Assembly: GCF_013385145.1 (NCBI RefSeq)
Contig: NZ_JABZEC010000005.1
Location: 1 to 64,000, forward strand
Origin: Bombilactobacillus apium
Lineage (GTDB): Bacteria; Bacillota; Bacilli; Lactobacillales; Lactobacillaceae
Length of the DNA: 64,000 nt
Direction of reading: 5' to 3'
The translations under genes and the position numbers were made by a program. How positions within the stretch are numbered: the first letter of the stretch is position 1; each line of letters begins with the position of its first letter. A model generated the notes under the pieces. It was given only the letters and a program-made list of their open reading frames with translations, was not told where the DNA came from and ran no database searches. Below are positions 41,573 to 49,160 of the stretch, piece after piece.

Positions 41573-42469
41573 CTAAGTTGAGGCCTTCTTAGCCGGTAGG
41601 GCTTGTAAGAAGGTCGTAGACAAGATTAAGCCACCACCCAAAAGTTGGATGCCGGAAAAAGGAGTTTGTAAACAGAAAATGGCTAAAATTGTCGCCGTTA
41701 AAGGTTCAAAAGAACTCAACATGCCCGTGGTTTCGGGGCTTAAATCTTGTAGACTTTTTAAGTAGAGCCAATAAGAAAACATGGTTCCAAAAACGATAAT
41801 AAAGCCAATTCCTCCCCAGAGAGGAAGTTTTGGTGCGGGCAGTGGCTGGGTGAAAAGTAAGTAACTAAAGGGGAGACTTCCGAGTAACATTGCCCAGCCA
41901 ACAACAATACTCGCTGGAAACTCTTTTAATAGTTGACGGGGAAGTAAAGTATAGCAGGCTTGCCCGATCCCGGCAACTAATCCCCAAAACAAGGCTGCCG
42001 GAGTGAGTGATAATTGTTTTAAATTCCCACTAGTTACCAAAAGAAAGGTTCCAATTAAGGCGAGAGCGACACACCAAAGATCAATTCGCCGGGGTAATAG
42101 GTGTTGGGACCAAGTGACCCAAGCAATAATAAAAAGAGGTCCGAGAAATTGGAGAACCGTGGCCGTGGGGGCATTACCATAGTTAATGGCTAAAAAGTAA
42201 GTAGCTTGGGAAGTTAGCATGCCACAAAAGCTAAAGTAAAGAAGTTGGCGCCGGTGAGTAGCTTGCCGCCAAATAGTGAATAATTGCCGAGGATTAGTGC
42301 AACTGGCCGTTAAGAGCAATAATAAACCAGCACAAAGGAGGCGGATTTCGACTAGCCACAGGGGGGCCAAATGATAACGGCTAAAGAGGTATTGGGCAAC
42401 CGTTCCGGAAGCTCCCCAGAAAATCCCACCGGTGATTACAAAGCAGAGTCCGCGTAATTTTGGGTGCAT
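41573..42469 (-). CDS. EamA/DMT family transporter (RhaT/RarD-like)
   Basis: A 298-aa membrane protein with ten hydrophobic segments arranged as two EamA repeats, the drug/metabolite transporter fold. The N-terminal repeat starts GLCFVITGGIFWGASGTVAQ, and the second starts TPAALFWGLVAGIGQACYTL. The typical TTGMLSSFEPLTATILAIF motif is in the last third. The short basic C-terminus PAKKAST is normal. AGGAG precedes the ATG. Such carriers export amino acids or metabolites; the substrate cannot be inferred. Its 3' end faces repeat R1. Confidence 0.9.
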   Translation of the reverse strand: MHPKLRGLCFVITGGIFWGASGTVAQYLFSRYHLAPLWLVEIRLLCAGLLLLLTASCTNPRQLFTIWRQATHRRQLLYFSFCGMLTSQATYFLAINYGNAPTATVLQFLGPLFIIAWVTWSQHLLPRRIDLWCVALALIGTFLLVTSGNLKQLSLTPAALFWGLVAGIGQACYTLLPRQLLKEFPASIVVGWAMLLGSLPFSYLLFTQPLPAPKLPLWGGIGFIIVFGTMFSYWLYLKSLQDLSPETTGMLSSFEPLTATILAIFCLQTPFSGIQLLGGGLILSTTFLQALPAKKAST

Positions 42470-42661
42470 TTTGTCACTCCTATCTAATGGTGATTTCCCC
42501 TCAAATTAAAATAAGAATATTAGATTACTAGGAAAAAGACAAGCGGTATTTGACCTACAAGTTGGGAAATCTGATCACTAAGCGATCGAATTTGACCGTT
42601 CACTGTTTTTGAACTCATTAAAAATTTTTTTATCATAGAATAAGGTCATGGAGGTGATGAG

Positions 42662-43084
42662 ATGCGTGTAGAAGTAGAAATTGATTCGCAGTTAAGTGAA
42701 GATTGGGCTGGCTTTCATATTCAAACTTTAACCACCGAATTGCAGCAATTAATTACGAGTATCGAAAATAACAGCCAATATATTTGGGGTTATCGAGAAC
42801 AGGAAATTAGACCAATCAATTTGAATGAATTGTATCAAGTCTATACAGAAGATGATCATGTTTGGCTGCAATTAGCCGAATTTAAAGGGCGCTTTTATCA
42901 AGTCGCCGTGCAATTAAATCAGAATTTTATTGTAGCTGGACGAGACCTAGCTTTTAATTTTCAGTTAATGGATCATCTAGAGGTTAATAACAACGGCACG
43001 ATCGATATGCTTTTAAAAAATCAACAACGAGTTCCTATTTCCCGGGGAAAAGTACAAGAGATTAAGGAGAGATTAGACTTATGA
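42662..43084 (+). CDS. LytTR DNA-binding domain regulator
   Basis: A 140-aa protein with a short N-terminal part (1-45) and a LytTR domain (about 45-138): IRPINLNELYQVYTEDDHVW, FYQVAVQLNQNFIVAGRDLA, and the closing VPISRGKVQEIKERL. LytTR domains bind DNA through a ten-stranded beta fold. Small stand-alone members are usually paired with a DUF3021 membrane protein that controls them, and a DUF3021 gene overlaps its stop (ATGA) here. That partner is frameshifted. GGAGGTGATGAG precedes the ATG. Confidence 0.9.
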   Translation: MRVEVEIDSQLSEDWAGFHIQTLTTELQQLITSIENNSQYIWGYREQEIRPINLNELYQVYTEDDHVWLQLAEFKGRFYQVAVQLNQNFIVAGRDLAFNFQLMDHLEVNNNGTIDMLLKNQQRVPISRGKVQEIKERLDL

Positions 43085-43525
43085 AAACGAAAACAGTTTT
43101 GAAATTCATGGTAGGTGGATCAATTGGCATTAATATTGGTTTCTTTATTTCTTTAGTATTTCCTACCTGGTGGGGAAGGGACAATATTGACCTTCTTCAG
43201 CAATCTTCGTGAATCATTTTGCCACACCTTTAGATGCAATCATTGCTTCGGTCGTTCTTTGGATCTTAATGGGGTGGATTTTTACTTGGGGCGAAGCGCT
43301 TTTAAGATAGATAATTGGAGTTTATTACAGCAAGTAGAGACGCATTTTCTAGTGACCTTCTTTGGTTTCACGCCCCTAGCAATCTTAGCTGGTTGGTTTC
43401 CTTTACGGTGGGATTGGTTAATATCTTATACCATCACCTTTATCATCGTTTATTTGGTCGTTTGGTTTTTGAAGATGTCTATTTTAAAGTCCCAAGTAGA
43501 AAAGGTTAACCAAAAGCTCAAATAG
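43081..43525 (+). pseudogene. DUF3021 membrane protein, two frameshifts
   Basis: The gene begins MKTKTVLKFMVGGSIGINIG in one frame and stops at TGA 43210. Adding one T near 43206 continues as FVNHFATPLDAIIASVVLWI. A second missing T in the CTTTT run near 43301 restores ALFKIDNWSLLQQVETHFLV through the last two membrane helices to a Lys-rich end. Repaired, it would be 148 aa with four helices, the normal DUF3021 form, which sequesters or modulates the LytTR partner. The loss may leave the LytTR protein unregulated. Confidence 0.85.
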
Positions 43526-43551
43526 GAACAAGAAACTCTCGGAGTAAAAAT

Positions 43552-43718
43552 GAAGAGAATGTGATATAAACCGATAGACAAGGCATATAGTTAACGAACC
43601 TCCGTAGGAAAGTGACCATTTTCCCGCGGGGGTTCATATCTTGAGCGGACTTGTCTGACTTATGGAACACGTTTATTCGGATTGGCTAAACATGAGAATA
43701 TTTATGTCCCAACCTCTT
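43552..43718. repeat. Intergenic palindromic repeat, copy R2
   Basis: About 167 bp, aligned along its whole length with R1. The left end AGAATGTGATATAAACCGATAGACAAGG and right end TTTATGTCCCAACCTCTT are imperfect inverted repeats. Confidence 0.8.
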
Positions 43719-43836
43719 CATTTTTTAATTACAAAAGAAAGGGGAAATAATTTTAAAATTTTATTTTTGCAAGTCTAATTCTGATTAGAATAGGATTCTC
43801 TCGTAAATATTGGAATGAAATAACTAATAGGAAAAC

Positions 43837-43864
43837 TTGACATTATCTAATAAAATGCTATCAT
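43837..43864 (+). promoter_or_regulatory. Promoter of ilvE
   Basis: A consensus TTGACA (43837-43842), a 16-nt spacer ending in TGC, and TATCAT (43859-43864), which is an extended -10. It lies about 35 nt before the ATG. No T-box leader is present. Confidence 0.75.
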
Positions 43865-43899
43865 TTTATTAATTTAAAATTAAAAAGGAGCATGGTATT

Positions 43900-44934
43900 A
43901 TGACTAAAGTAACCGCGTCAGAAATCGACTTTAATAACTTAGGGTTTGATTACATGGATTTGCCGTATCGCTATCAGGCCATCTATCGCGACGGTCAGTG
44001 GCAAGACAGTGGCATGGTAGAAGACAGTACGTTACATATTAGCGAAGGTTCCACTGTCTTGCACTATGGTCAATCAGACTTCGAAGGTATGAAAGCTTAC
44101 CGGACGAAGAATGGTCAAATTCAACTTTTCCGGCCGGATCGCAATGCCGTTCGAATGCAAAAGAGTTGTCAACGGCTATTGATGCCAGAAGTACCGACGG
44201 AAATGTTTGTAGATGCGGTGAAGCAAGTGGTTAAAGCCAATGCTGGTTTTGTACCTCCTTACGGTAATGGAGCAACTTTATATGTCCGCCCAATCATGAT
44301 GGGTGTTGGTGGAGTCATCGGCGTTCATCCAGCTGATGAATATATTTTTCGGATTTTTGCAATGCCAGTAGGAAACTACTTCAAGGGTGGCTTAACCCCA
44401 ACGAACTTTACAACTTCTGAATATGATCGGGCTGCCCATAAGGGAACTGGTCAAAGCAAGGTCGGTGGAAACTACGCTGCTAGCTTAATGCCAGGAGAAG
44501 AAGCCCATGCTCATGGATTTTCCGACTGTGTTTATCTGGATCCAGTCCATCATGAGAAGATTGAAGAAGTGGGATCTGCTAACTTCTTTGGGATTACTCA
44601 AGATGATGTCTTTGTCACTCCTAAGTCACCTTCTATCCTGCCAAGTATCACTAAGTACTCACTGCTTTATCTCGCCGAGCATGAGTTAGGCATGAAGACC
44701 GAGCAAGGTGATGTTTATATCAACGACCTTGATCGCTTCAAAGAAGCAGGAGCTTGTGGAACAGCAGCTGTTATCTCGCCAATTGGTGGTCTAGAGCATG
44801 AAGGCAAAATGCATGTCTTCTACAGTGAGACCGAGGTTGGTCCAGTAACTCGGAAGTTATATGATATCTTAACCGGAATTCAATTCGGTGACCGTCCGGG
44901 TCCTGAAGGTTGGGTTGTTCCAGTTGAAGTTTAA
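43900..44934 (+). CDS. ilvE: Branched-chain amino acid aminotransferase
   Basis: A 344-aa class IV PLP aminotransferase that interconverts Leu, Ile and Val with their 2-oxo acids using 2-oxoglutarate/glutamate. Family signatures include VLHYGQSDFEGMKAYRTKNG, RPDRNAVRMQKSC, YVRPIMMGVGGVIGVHP, the PLP-lysine region KVGGNYAASLMP, and the EVGSANFFGI and ACGTAAVISPIG phosphate/cofactor loops. KKGAG-type AAAAGGAG precedes the ATG. It is monocistronic. In lactic acid bacteria it serves amino acid catabolism and flavour formation as well as synthesis. Confidence 0.96.
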   Translation: MTKVTASEIDFNNLGFDYMDLPYRYQAIYRDGQWQDSGMVEDSTLHISEGSTVLHYGQSDFEGMKAYRTKNGQIQLFRPDRNAVRMQKSCQRLLMPEVPTEMFVDAVKQVVKANAGFVPPYGNGATLYVRPIMMGVGGVIGVHPADEYIFRIFAMPVGNYFKGGLTPTNFTTSEYDRAAHKGTGQSKVGGNYAASLMPGEEAHAHGFSDCVYLDPVHHEKIEEVGSANFFGITQDDVFVTPKSPSILPSITKYSLLYLAEHELGMKTEQGDVYINDLDRFKEAGACGTAAVISPIGGLEHEGKMHVFYSETEVGPVTRKLYDILTGIQFGDRPGPEGWVVPVEV

Positions 44935-44950
44935 AATTAATTGAATTGAA

Positions 44951-44990
44951 AAAGTGAGTCTTGCAAAAAATGCAAGGCTCATTTTTATTT
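44951..44990 (+). terminator. Terminator of ilvE
   Basis: GTGAGTCTTGCA pairs with TGCAAGGCTCAT (two G-U pairs) around an A-rich loop, followed by TTTTTATTTT. Confidence 0.88.
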
Positions 44991-45084
44991 TGGGAGGAAT
45001 AAAGTAAGTGGGGCTGCTCGATAAACGTAGCAGAAAAGTTGAGATAATTTTTGACTGTTAAAATTTTTTAGTCAAAAGTCTTTC

Positions 45085-45156
45085 TTGAAAAAGCTGTTGC
45101 TGACTGTATCGTTGGGATTCTTGACTTTAGCGGCTGTGGTTAGCTATAAATCTTAA
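45085..45156 (+). other. Possible tiny ORF or signal-peptide relic
   Basis: From TTG 45085 a 23-codon frame reads LKKLLLTVSLGFLTLAAVVS and then YKS-stop, the shape of a signal peptide or a one-helix peptide. There is no convincing ribosome site. It could be the surviving start of a lost secreted protein gene, or chance. Confidence 0.25.
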
Positions 45157-45685
45157 TAAAAAAATGGTGGCCTTTCTTGATACTGATTTGCCTAATTTAA
45201 ATAAATTATTGGATATTATATAAATATATATCTAATATTATTAATTGATTTTATTATATTTGAATACCGAAATAGTTGACAAAATAAAAAGTGCAATATA
45301 TTATAAAACGGTAATTTAATTATTTAATCATTAAAATTGGCGCGTTAATTTAATGCTAATATTAGCTATCTTTAAATTTTTAAAACTGCAATAGTTTTCA
45401 GCTCAAGTAGTAATATTAGGCGTAAAGTTGTGAATAATGAGGCTATGATTGGTTTGGACGTTAGCTGGTTAACAACTTGATAAGTTTAATGTTATTTTAA
45501 TAAAAACTATTAATTAAATTACAGAGGATTGATTCTTAAGAAGTTGAAAAATGAGCGTAAATGCAGCTTTGATCAGAGTATCTTGAGCTTGAATAATGGA
45601 AAGTATTTTATCAGCCATCTTTGATAGTTGATCGGAATATGAAAATTTTGGACTTTAAATTAGTTTGGAAAATAAAGTGTAAATA
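45157..45685. other. AT-rich non-coding stretch before the ATP-grasp cluster
   Basis: About 530 nt that are visibly richer in A and T than the flanking core genes, with no frame I can support, no tRNA and no identifiable repeat. Such a sharp composition change next to a compact operon of unusual genes marks a likely boundary of acquired DNA. Confidence 0.5.
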
Positions 45686-45704
45686 AGTTTATACAATATA
45701 AACT
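45686..45704. promoter_or_regulatory. Palindromic operator candidate of the ATP-grasp cluster
   Basis: AGTTTATA-CAA-TATAAACT is a perfect 8+3+8 inverted repeat. It contains a possible -10 element (TACAAT, 45692-45697) and lies 48 nt before the first gene of the cluster. A regulator bound here would cover the promoter. No regulator gene lies in the operon itself. Confidence 0.5.
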
Positions 45705-45752
45705 ATATGTAAATTATCTGATTAATTTAATTAAGGGGAGAATTAAATAACG

Positions 45753-47435
45753 ATGGATTATAAATCATTAGTAGCTTCTGTAATTAGTGCCGTGCAGCAG
45801 GAGGAGAATCCATTTGCTGTTTTTTCCCGATTATTGACACTTGATGGAATACTAAAGAAAGAAGACGCCTTAAAGACTTTGGGATTTAAAGAAAAGGCTA
45901 TTTACAAACTATTGTCTGAAAATAAAACAGGAATGAACGATATCAGTCTTTTTATATTTCATCACAATAATAAGATAGAGGTGCGCGATGGCGAAGCTGT
46001 TTTAGATAAAAATGATCAGTTAGCTGCTAAATTCAAGTTTAGTAAAAAATATTGGACAAAAATTTGCCAGGATTCTACACGGCGAATTGATGATGAAGGA
46101 AAATTGGCCCTGCATCTTTTAAAAGCTAAAACCAATTTAAATAGCGTCATTGATAACATTGAATTTTATTTAAGTCATATGGCACCAATAATTTATTACG
46201 TAGATGAAAAGGTGTATTCAAATTTTGATTACCTTAGTAACCTCTTTACTAAAAGACGAAGAGATCAAGATAAATTCCTATTTCCTTTTTTAAAAACACA
46301 TGCGCTTGAGCAATGGTCAAAAGAGGATATTATTTTTATCTGTTTCCTTGACTATCTTCTTTCTTCGGGGTTGCAGACCAGGGCGGAAGAATTTAATGGT
46401 CAGCAAATCACAATTACGAAACTAGAAAAATATTTAATTGAAAAGCATAAGACATATTTAAAAATGGGTGTCGCTGAAATGGACGCTGATTTTTCGTCAT
46501 TATCCTTGCTTGAAAAAACTGAAGTTTTAAATCGGGAATTTAAGATACTATCGAAGAATAAGATTATTTATCGAGATATAAACGGGATTAGTTTACAGAA
46601 GCGCGAAGCATATCTGGATGCTTTGAAGTTAGCTGACTCAAATATTGAAGTAACTAAGCTCCAAGAAATGTTATGCCAAAGATTTAATATTAAATTCAAT
46701 GATGATGAATCCTATATACGGGGAATAAGAGAATATTTAGCAGAAAATATCCAAAACTTACGGGCTGCTTTTTTGAAGTTGTTAGAAGGAGAACTTTTTT
46801 TGTTAACCGATGCGGCCCATTCTGATATGGCTTTTTCCCGCTTCTTTAGTAATATTGGTCAATTGTTGTCTTTGGATAAGGCTAAAGAATATCAAAAAAT
46901 TATTGATTTAAATCCTAAAAATTATTTTTGTTACGTTGTTCCAGGAAAAAATATGTTGGCTAAATTACCTAAGCTGTTGGTTGCGAATATCAACATGGCT
47001 GTCACCACAAGGATGCTCTACAACAGTTGGCATTATATGCCGGCTAACTTTTTAAATGAAAATTTGAAGATGGATAAACGTGACTTTTATTTTTCAGCGG
47101 TCATGGCGGATATTGCCAATTTGGATAAATATCATCATGCAGGGCATGTAAAAATGTCAATTAATAATACAATTCGTATTCCAAGATCCATTCGAATTCA
47201 TAATAAAGAGTATCAGGCACTAATGGATGTCCGTTTGATGAGACAGGGTGATGAAGAATTCTCATTGTCCAATCTGAGGGTATCTTTCTTATATCTTCAT
47301 TATTTACAAATCCTTTGCCAAAGTTTAGTGAATTTGGTTGAAGAAATGAAAATCGACGACTTTTCTTTAGAGCAGATGTCTAAAGAATTATATTCGGATC
47401 AGTTTGATAACCTGAAGGGAAGATTAAATAAATGA
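45753..47435 (+). CDS. Unknown 560-aa protein, first gene of the ATP-grasp cluster
   Basis: I do not recognise this family. It is soluble, with no signal peptide or membrane helix, rich in Lys, Leu and Asn, and mostly helical in appearance. There is no radical SAM CxxxCxxC, P450, PLP, NRPS or ATP-binding motif. Conspicuous segments are RRIDDEGKLALHLLKAKTNL (about 110-130), YYVDEKVYSNFDYLSNLFTK, and a Trp/His/Tyr-rich stretch at about 425-475 (YNSWHYMPANF, DKYHHAGHVKM) that could hold metal or substrate ligands. It starts the operon, with AGGGGAGA before its ATG, and overlaps the first ATP-grasp gene by 4 nt (ATGA), so it very probably acts in the same pathway. It may be the enzyme that uses the cluster flavodoxin. 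Confidence 0.75.
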   Translation: MDYKSLVASVISAVQQEENPFAVFSRLLTLDGILKKEDALKTLGFKEKAIYKLLSENKTGMNDISLFIFHHNNKIEVRDGEAVLDKNDQLAAKFKFSKKYWTKICQDSTRRIDDEGKLALHLLKAKTNLNSVIDNIEFYLSHMAPIIYYVDEKVYSNFDYLSNLFTKRRRDQDKFLFPFLKTHALEQWSKEDIIFICFLDYLLSSGLQTRAEEFNGQQITITKLEKYLIEKHKTYLKMGVAEMDADFSSLSLLEKTEVLNREFKILSKNKIIYRDINGISLQKREAYLDALKLADSNIEVTKLQEMLCQRFNIKFNDDESYIRGIREYLAENIQNLRAAFLKLLEGELFLLTDAAHSDMAFSRFFSNIGQLLSLDKAKEYQKIIDLNPKNYFCYVVPGKNMLAKLPKLLVANINMAVTTRMLYNSWHYMPANFLNENLKMDKRDFYFSAVMADIANLDKYHHAGHVKMSINNTIRIPRSIRIHNKEYQALMDVRLMRQGDEEFSLSNLRVSFLYLHYLQILCQSLVNLVEEMKIDDFSLEQMSKELYSDQFDNLKGRLNK

Positions 47436-48709
47436 GTAGAATTTTATTTGTAAATTTAAGATCGCATCTAGTGGAACGGATGGAGCCCTTGTATGCTGCT
47501 AAAAAATTAGGTATTGAAGTCGTTCTTTTAACGGATCAAGTACCTAACATCGACGATGGCTATATTGACCCGGAAAATTATATAGTGACTGATACTTATG
47601 ATATGGAAAATGCTTTAAAGAAAGTAGTCGCGTATGCTCAAAAAAAAGAAATTAATGGTGTGCTAACTTGGGCAGATAAGGACGTTGAATTAGTATCGCT
47701 AATTGCGGATAAACTACACATTCCAGCACCAACAATTGAAGCAAGTAAAATTGCTCGAAATAAGTTGTTGATGCGGGAGGCGATTTCTAAGACCAACCCC
47801 GATTTATGCCCTAAGTATGAGTCCGTAAAAAGTATTCAGGATTTAGATGAATCCGTAAGGAAAATTGGCTTTCCAGCTGTCTTAAAGCCGGTAGGGGCAT
47901 CGGGGAGTAAATCGATTATTAAATTAAATAATAAATCTGAAATTCCGCAGGCGGTGGAGCGCTTAAAACAAGAGACTAATGTTCAGACCGATAAAGTTTA
48001 TCAATATTTTCCTAATCAATATATTTATGAAGAACTTTTGACGGGCGCTGAAATATCGATCGAAGGTTTCGTTTCATCAAAAACAGGTGAAATTATTATT
48101 GCGGGAATGACCGATAAATTTGTGACGGATAAATATTCAACAGAATACTTAGAGTATGAACCATCTCAAAAAGAAGCAGTAAATTTACAGGGTTATCGTC
48201 AAGATATCAAACGGGCGATTAAGAGTATGGGAATCACTAGTTGTTCTTTTCACGCGGAGTGCAAAGTTAATGCTGGCAGTTTAAAAGTAATTGAGATAGC
48301 TGCTCGACCAGGGGGAGAGTTCATAACCAGCCATTTGGTAAAAATCGCTTCTGGAATTTCTTTTGTGGAACAAAATATAAAAAATGCCTTAGGTATGGCA
48401 ATTGATGCTGAAATTGCCTTTGAGAATTGGTCAAAAACACCAAAATCTCTGGTGGTCCATCAGGATTTTATGGCAAATAAAGAAGGCAGAGTGGTTAAAA
48501 TTGGTGGATTACAAAGGATATTTGAAGATCCCAATGTAATTAATTTTATGCCTCTGAAAGAGGTGGGCGATAGGGTTATTTTACCGCCACTAGATTATTC
48601 ATCATTATATACAGCAACCATGATTGTTACGGGAAAATCCCTAGGCGAATTAGACTCAGCTCTGGAAAGAATTGAAAATAAATTCGAAATAAAAATTGTG
48701 GAGGAATAG
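47432..48709 (+). CDS. ATP-grasp ligase 1 (amino acid ligase-like)
   Basis: A 425-aa carboxylate-amine/thiol ligase of the ATP-grasp superfamily: the acid is activated as an acyl phosphate by ATP and joined to an amine. The N-terminal Rossmann-like domain (1-110) ends with LTWADKDVELV, a motif of L-amino acid ligases. The ATP-binding core has NKLLMREAISKTN, GFPAVLKPVGASGSKSII, and EELLTGAEISIEGFV. The metal site EIAARPGGEFITSHLV is complete, so it should be active. The C-terminal 80 residues are the BacD-like lid domain. It is coupled to the genes on both sides. Substrates unknown. Confidence 0.85.
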   Translation: MSRILFVNLRSHLVERMEPLYAAKKLGIEVVLLTDQVPNIDDGYIDPENYIVTDTYDMENALKKVVAYAQKKEINGVLTWADKDVELVSLIADKLHIPAPTIEASKIARNKLLMREAISKTNPDLCPKYESVKSIQDLDESVRKIGFPAVLKPVGASGSKSIIKLNNKSEIPQAVERLKQETNVQTDKVYQYFPNQYIYEELLTGAEISIEGFVSSKTGEIIIAGMTDKFVTDKYSTEYLEYEPSQKEAVNLQGYRQDIKRAIKSMGITSCSFHAECKVNAGSLKVIEIAARPGGEFITSHLVKIASGISFVEQNIKNALGMAIDAEIAFENWSKTPKSLVVHQDFMANKEGRVVKIGGLQRIFEDPNVINFMPLKEVGDRVILPPLDYSSLYTATMIVTGKSLGELDSALERIENKFEIKIVEE

Positions 48710-48710
48710 T

Positions 48711-49160
48711 GTGAAAGTATTGATTGCGTATGCCAGCATGACGGGCAATGATGAAGAAATAGTAAGTATCTTACAAAAAAATCTCCAGAATGATGATCTT
48801 AAAGTGACGACACAAGAATTATCTTTTACAGATGTTACTGATATTAAGGATAATGATTGTCTTATTGTTGTCACCTATACTTATGATGATGGGGAGGTTC
48901 CTGAACCAGCACTTGATCTATATGAAGATTTGGAGGGTATTCAATTACCGGGAAGAGTTTTTGGGGTTTGTGGTTCGGGTGACACTTTTTATGAAGATTT
49001 TTGTGTAGCAGTCGATAATTTTGAAAAAAGGCTATTAAAAACAGGCGCCACAAAAGGGGCCCAAAGTGTGAAGGTTGAATTATTTCCTGAGGATGATGAT
49101 CAGGATAAACTACGAGAATTTTCAAAAGATTTAGTTAGAACAGTTAAGGAAAATGTCTAA
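48711..49160 (+). CDS. Flavodoxin of the ATP-grasp cluster
   Basis: A 149-aa FMN electron carrier. The phosphate-binding loop is ASMTGNDEE in place of the T/SxTGNT consensus, followed by the isoalloxazine loops VTYTYDDGEVPEPA and GSGDTFYEDFCVAVDNFE. The start is GTG 48711 behind GTGGAGGAAT, two bases after the preceding stop; a longer frame back into the ligase gene is not conserved. It is a clear paralogue of the flavodoxin at 58964-59419, which stands alone. A dedicated copy implies a reduction or monooxygenation step in this pathway, although no classical redox partner enzyme is recognisable nearby. Confidence 0.9.
   Translation: MKVLIAYASMTGNDEEIVSILQKNLQNDDLKVTTQELSFTDVTDIKDNDCLIVVTYTYDDGEVPEPALDLYEDLEGIQLPGRVFGVCGSGDTFYEDFCVAVDNFEKRLLKTGATKGAQSVKVELFPEDDDQDKLREFSKDLVRTVKENV

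Noticed and set aside
43720-43899. Possible T-box leader ahead of ilvE
   Set aside because: No specifier hairpin, T-box sequence or terminator/antiterminator pair; a plain consensus promoter lies close to the start.
45753-47435. Radical SAM, NRPS or lanthipeptide synthetase identity for the unknown cluster protein
   Set aside because: No CxxxCxxC, carrier-protein serine motif, adenylation core motif or zinc-cysteine lanthipeptide motif can be found in it.
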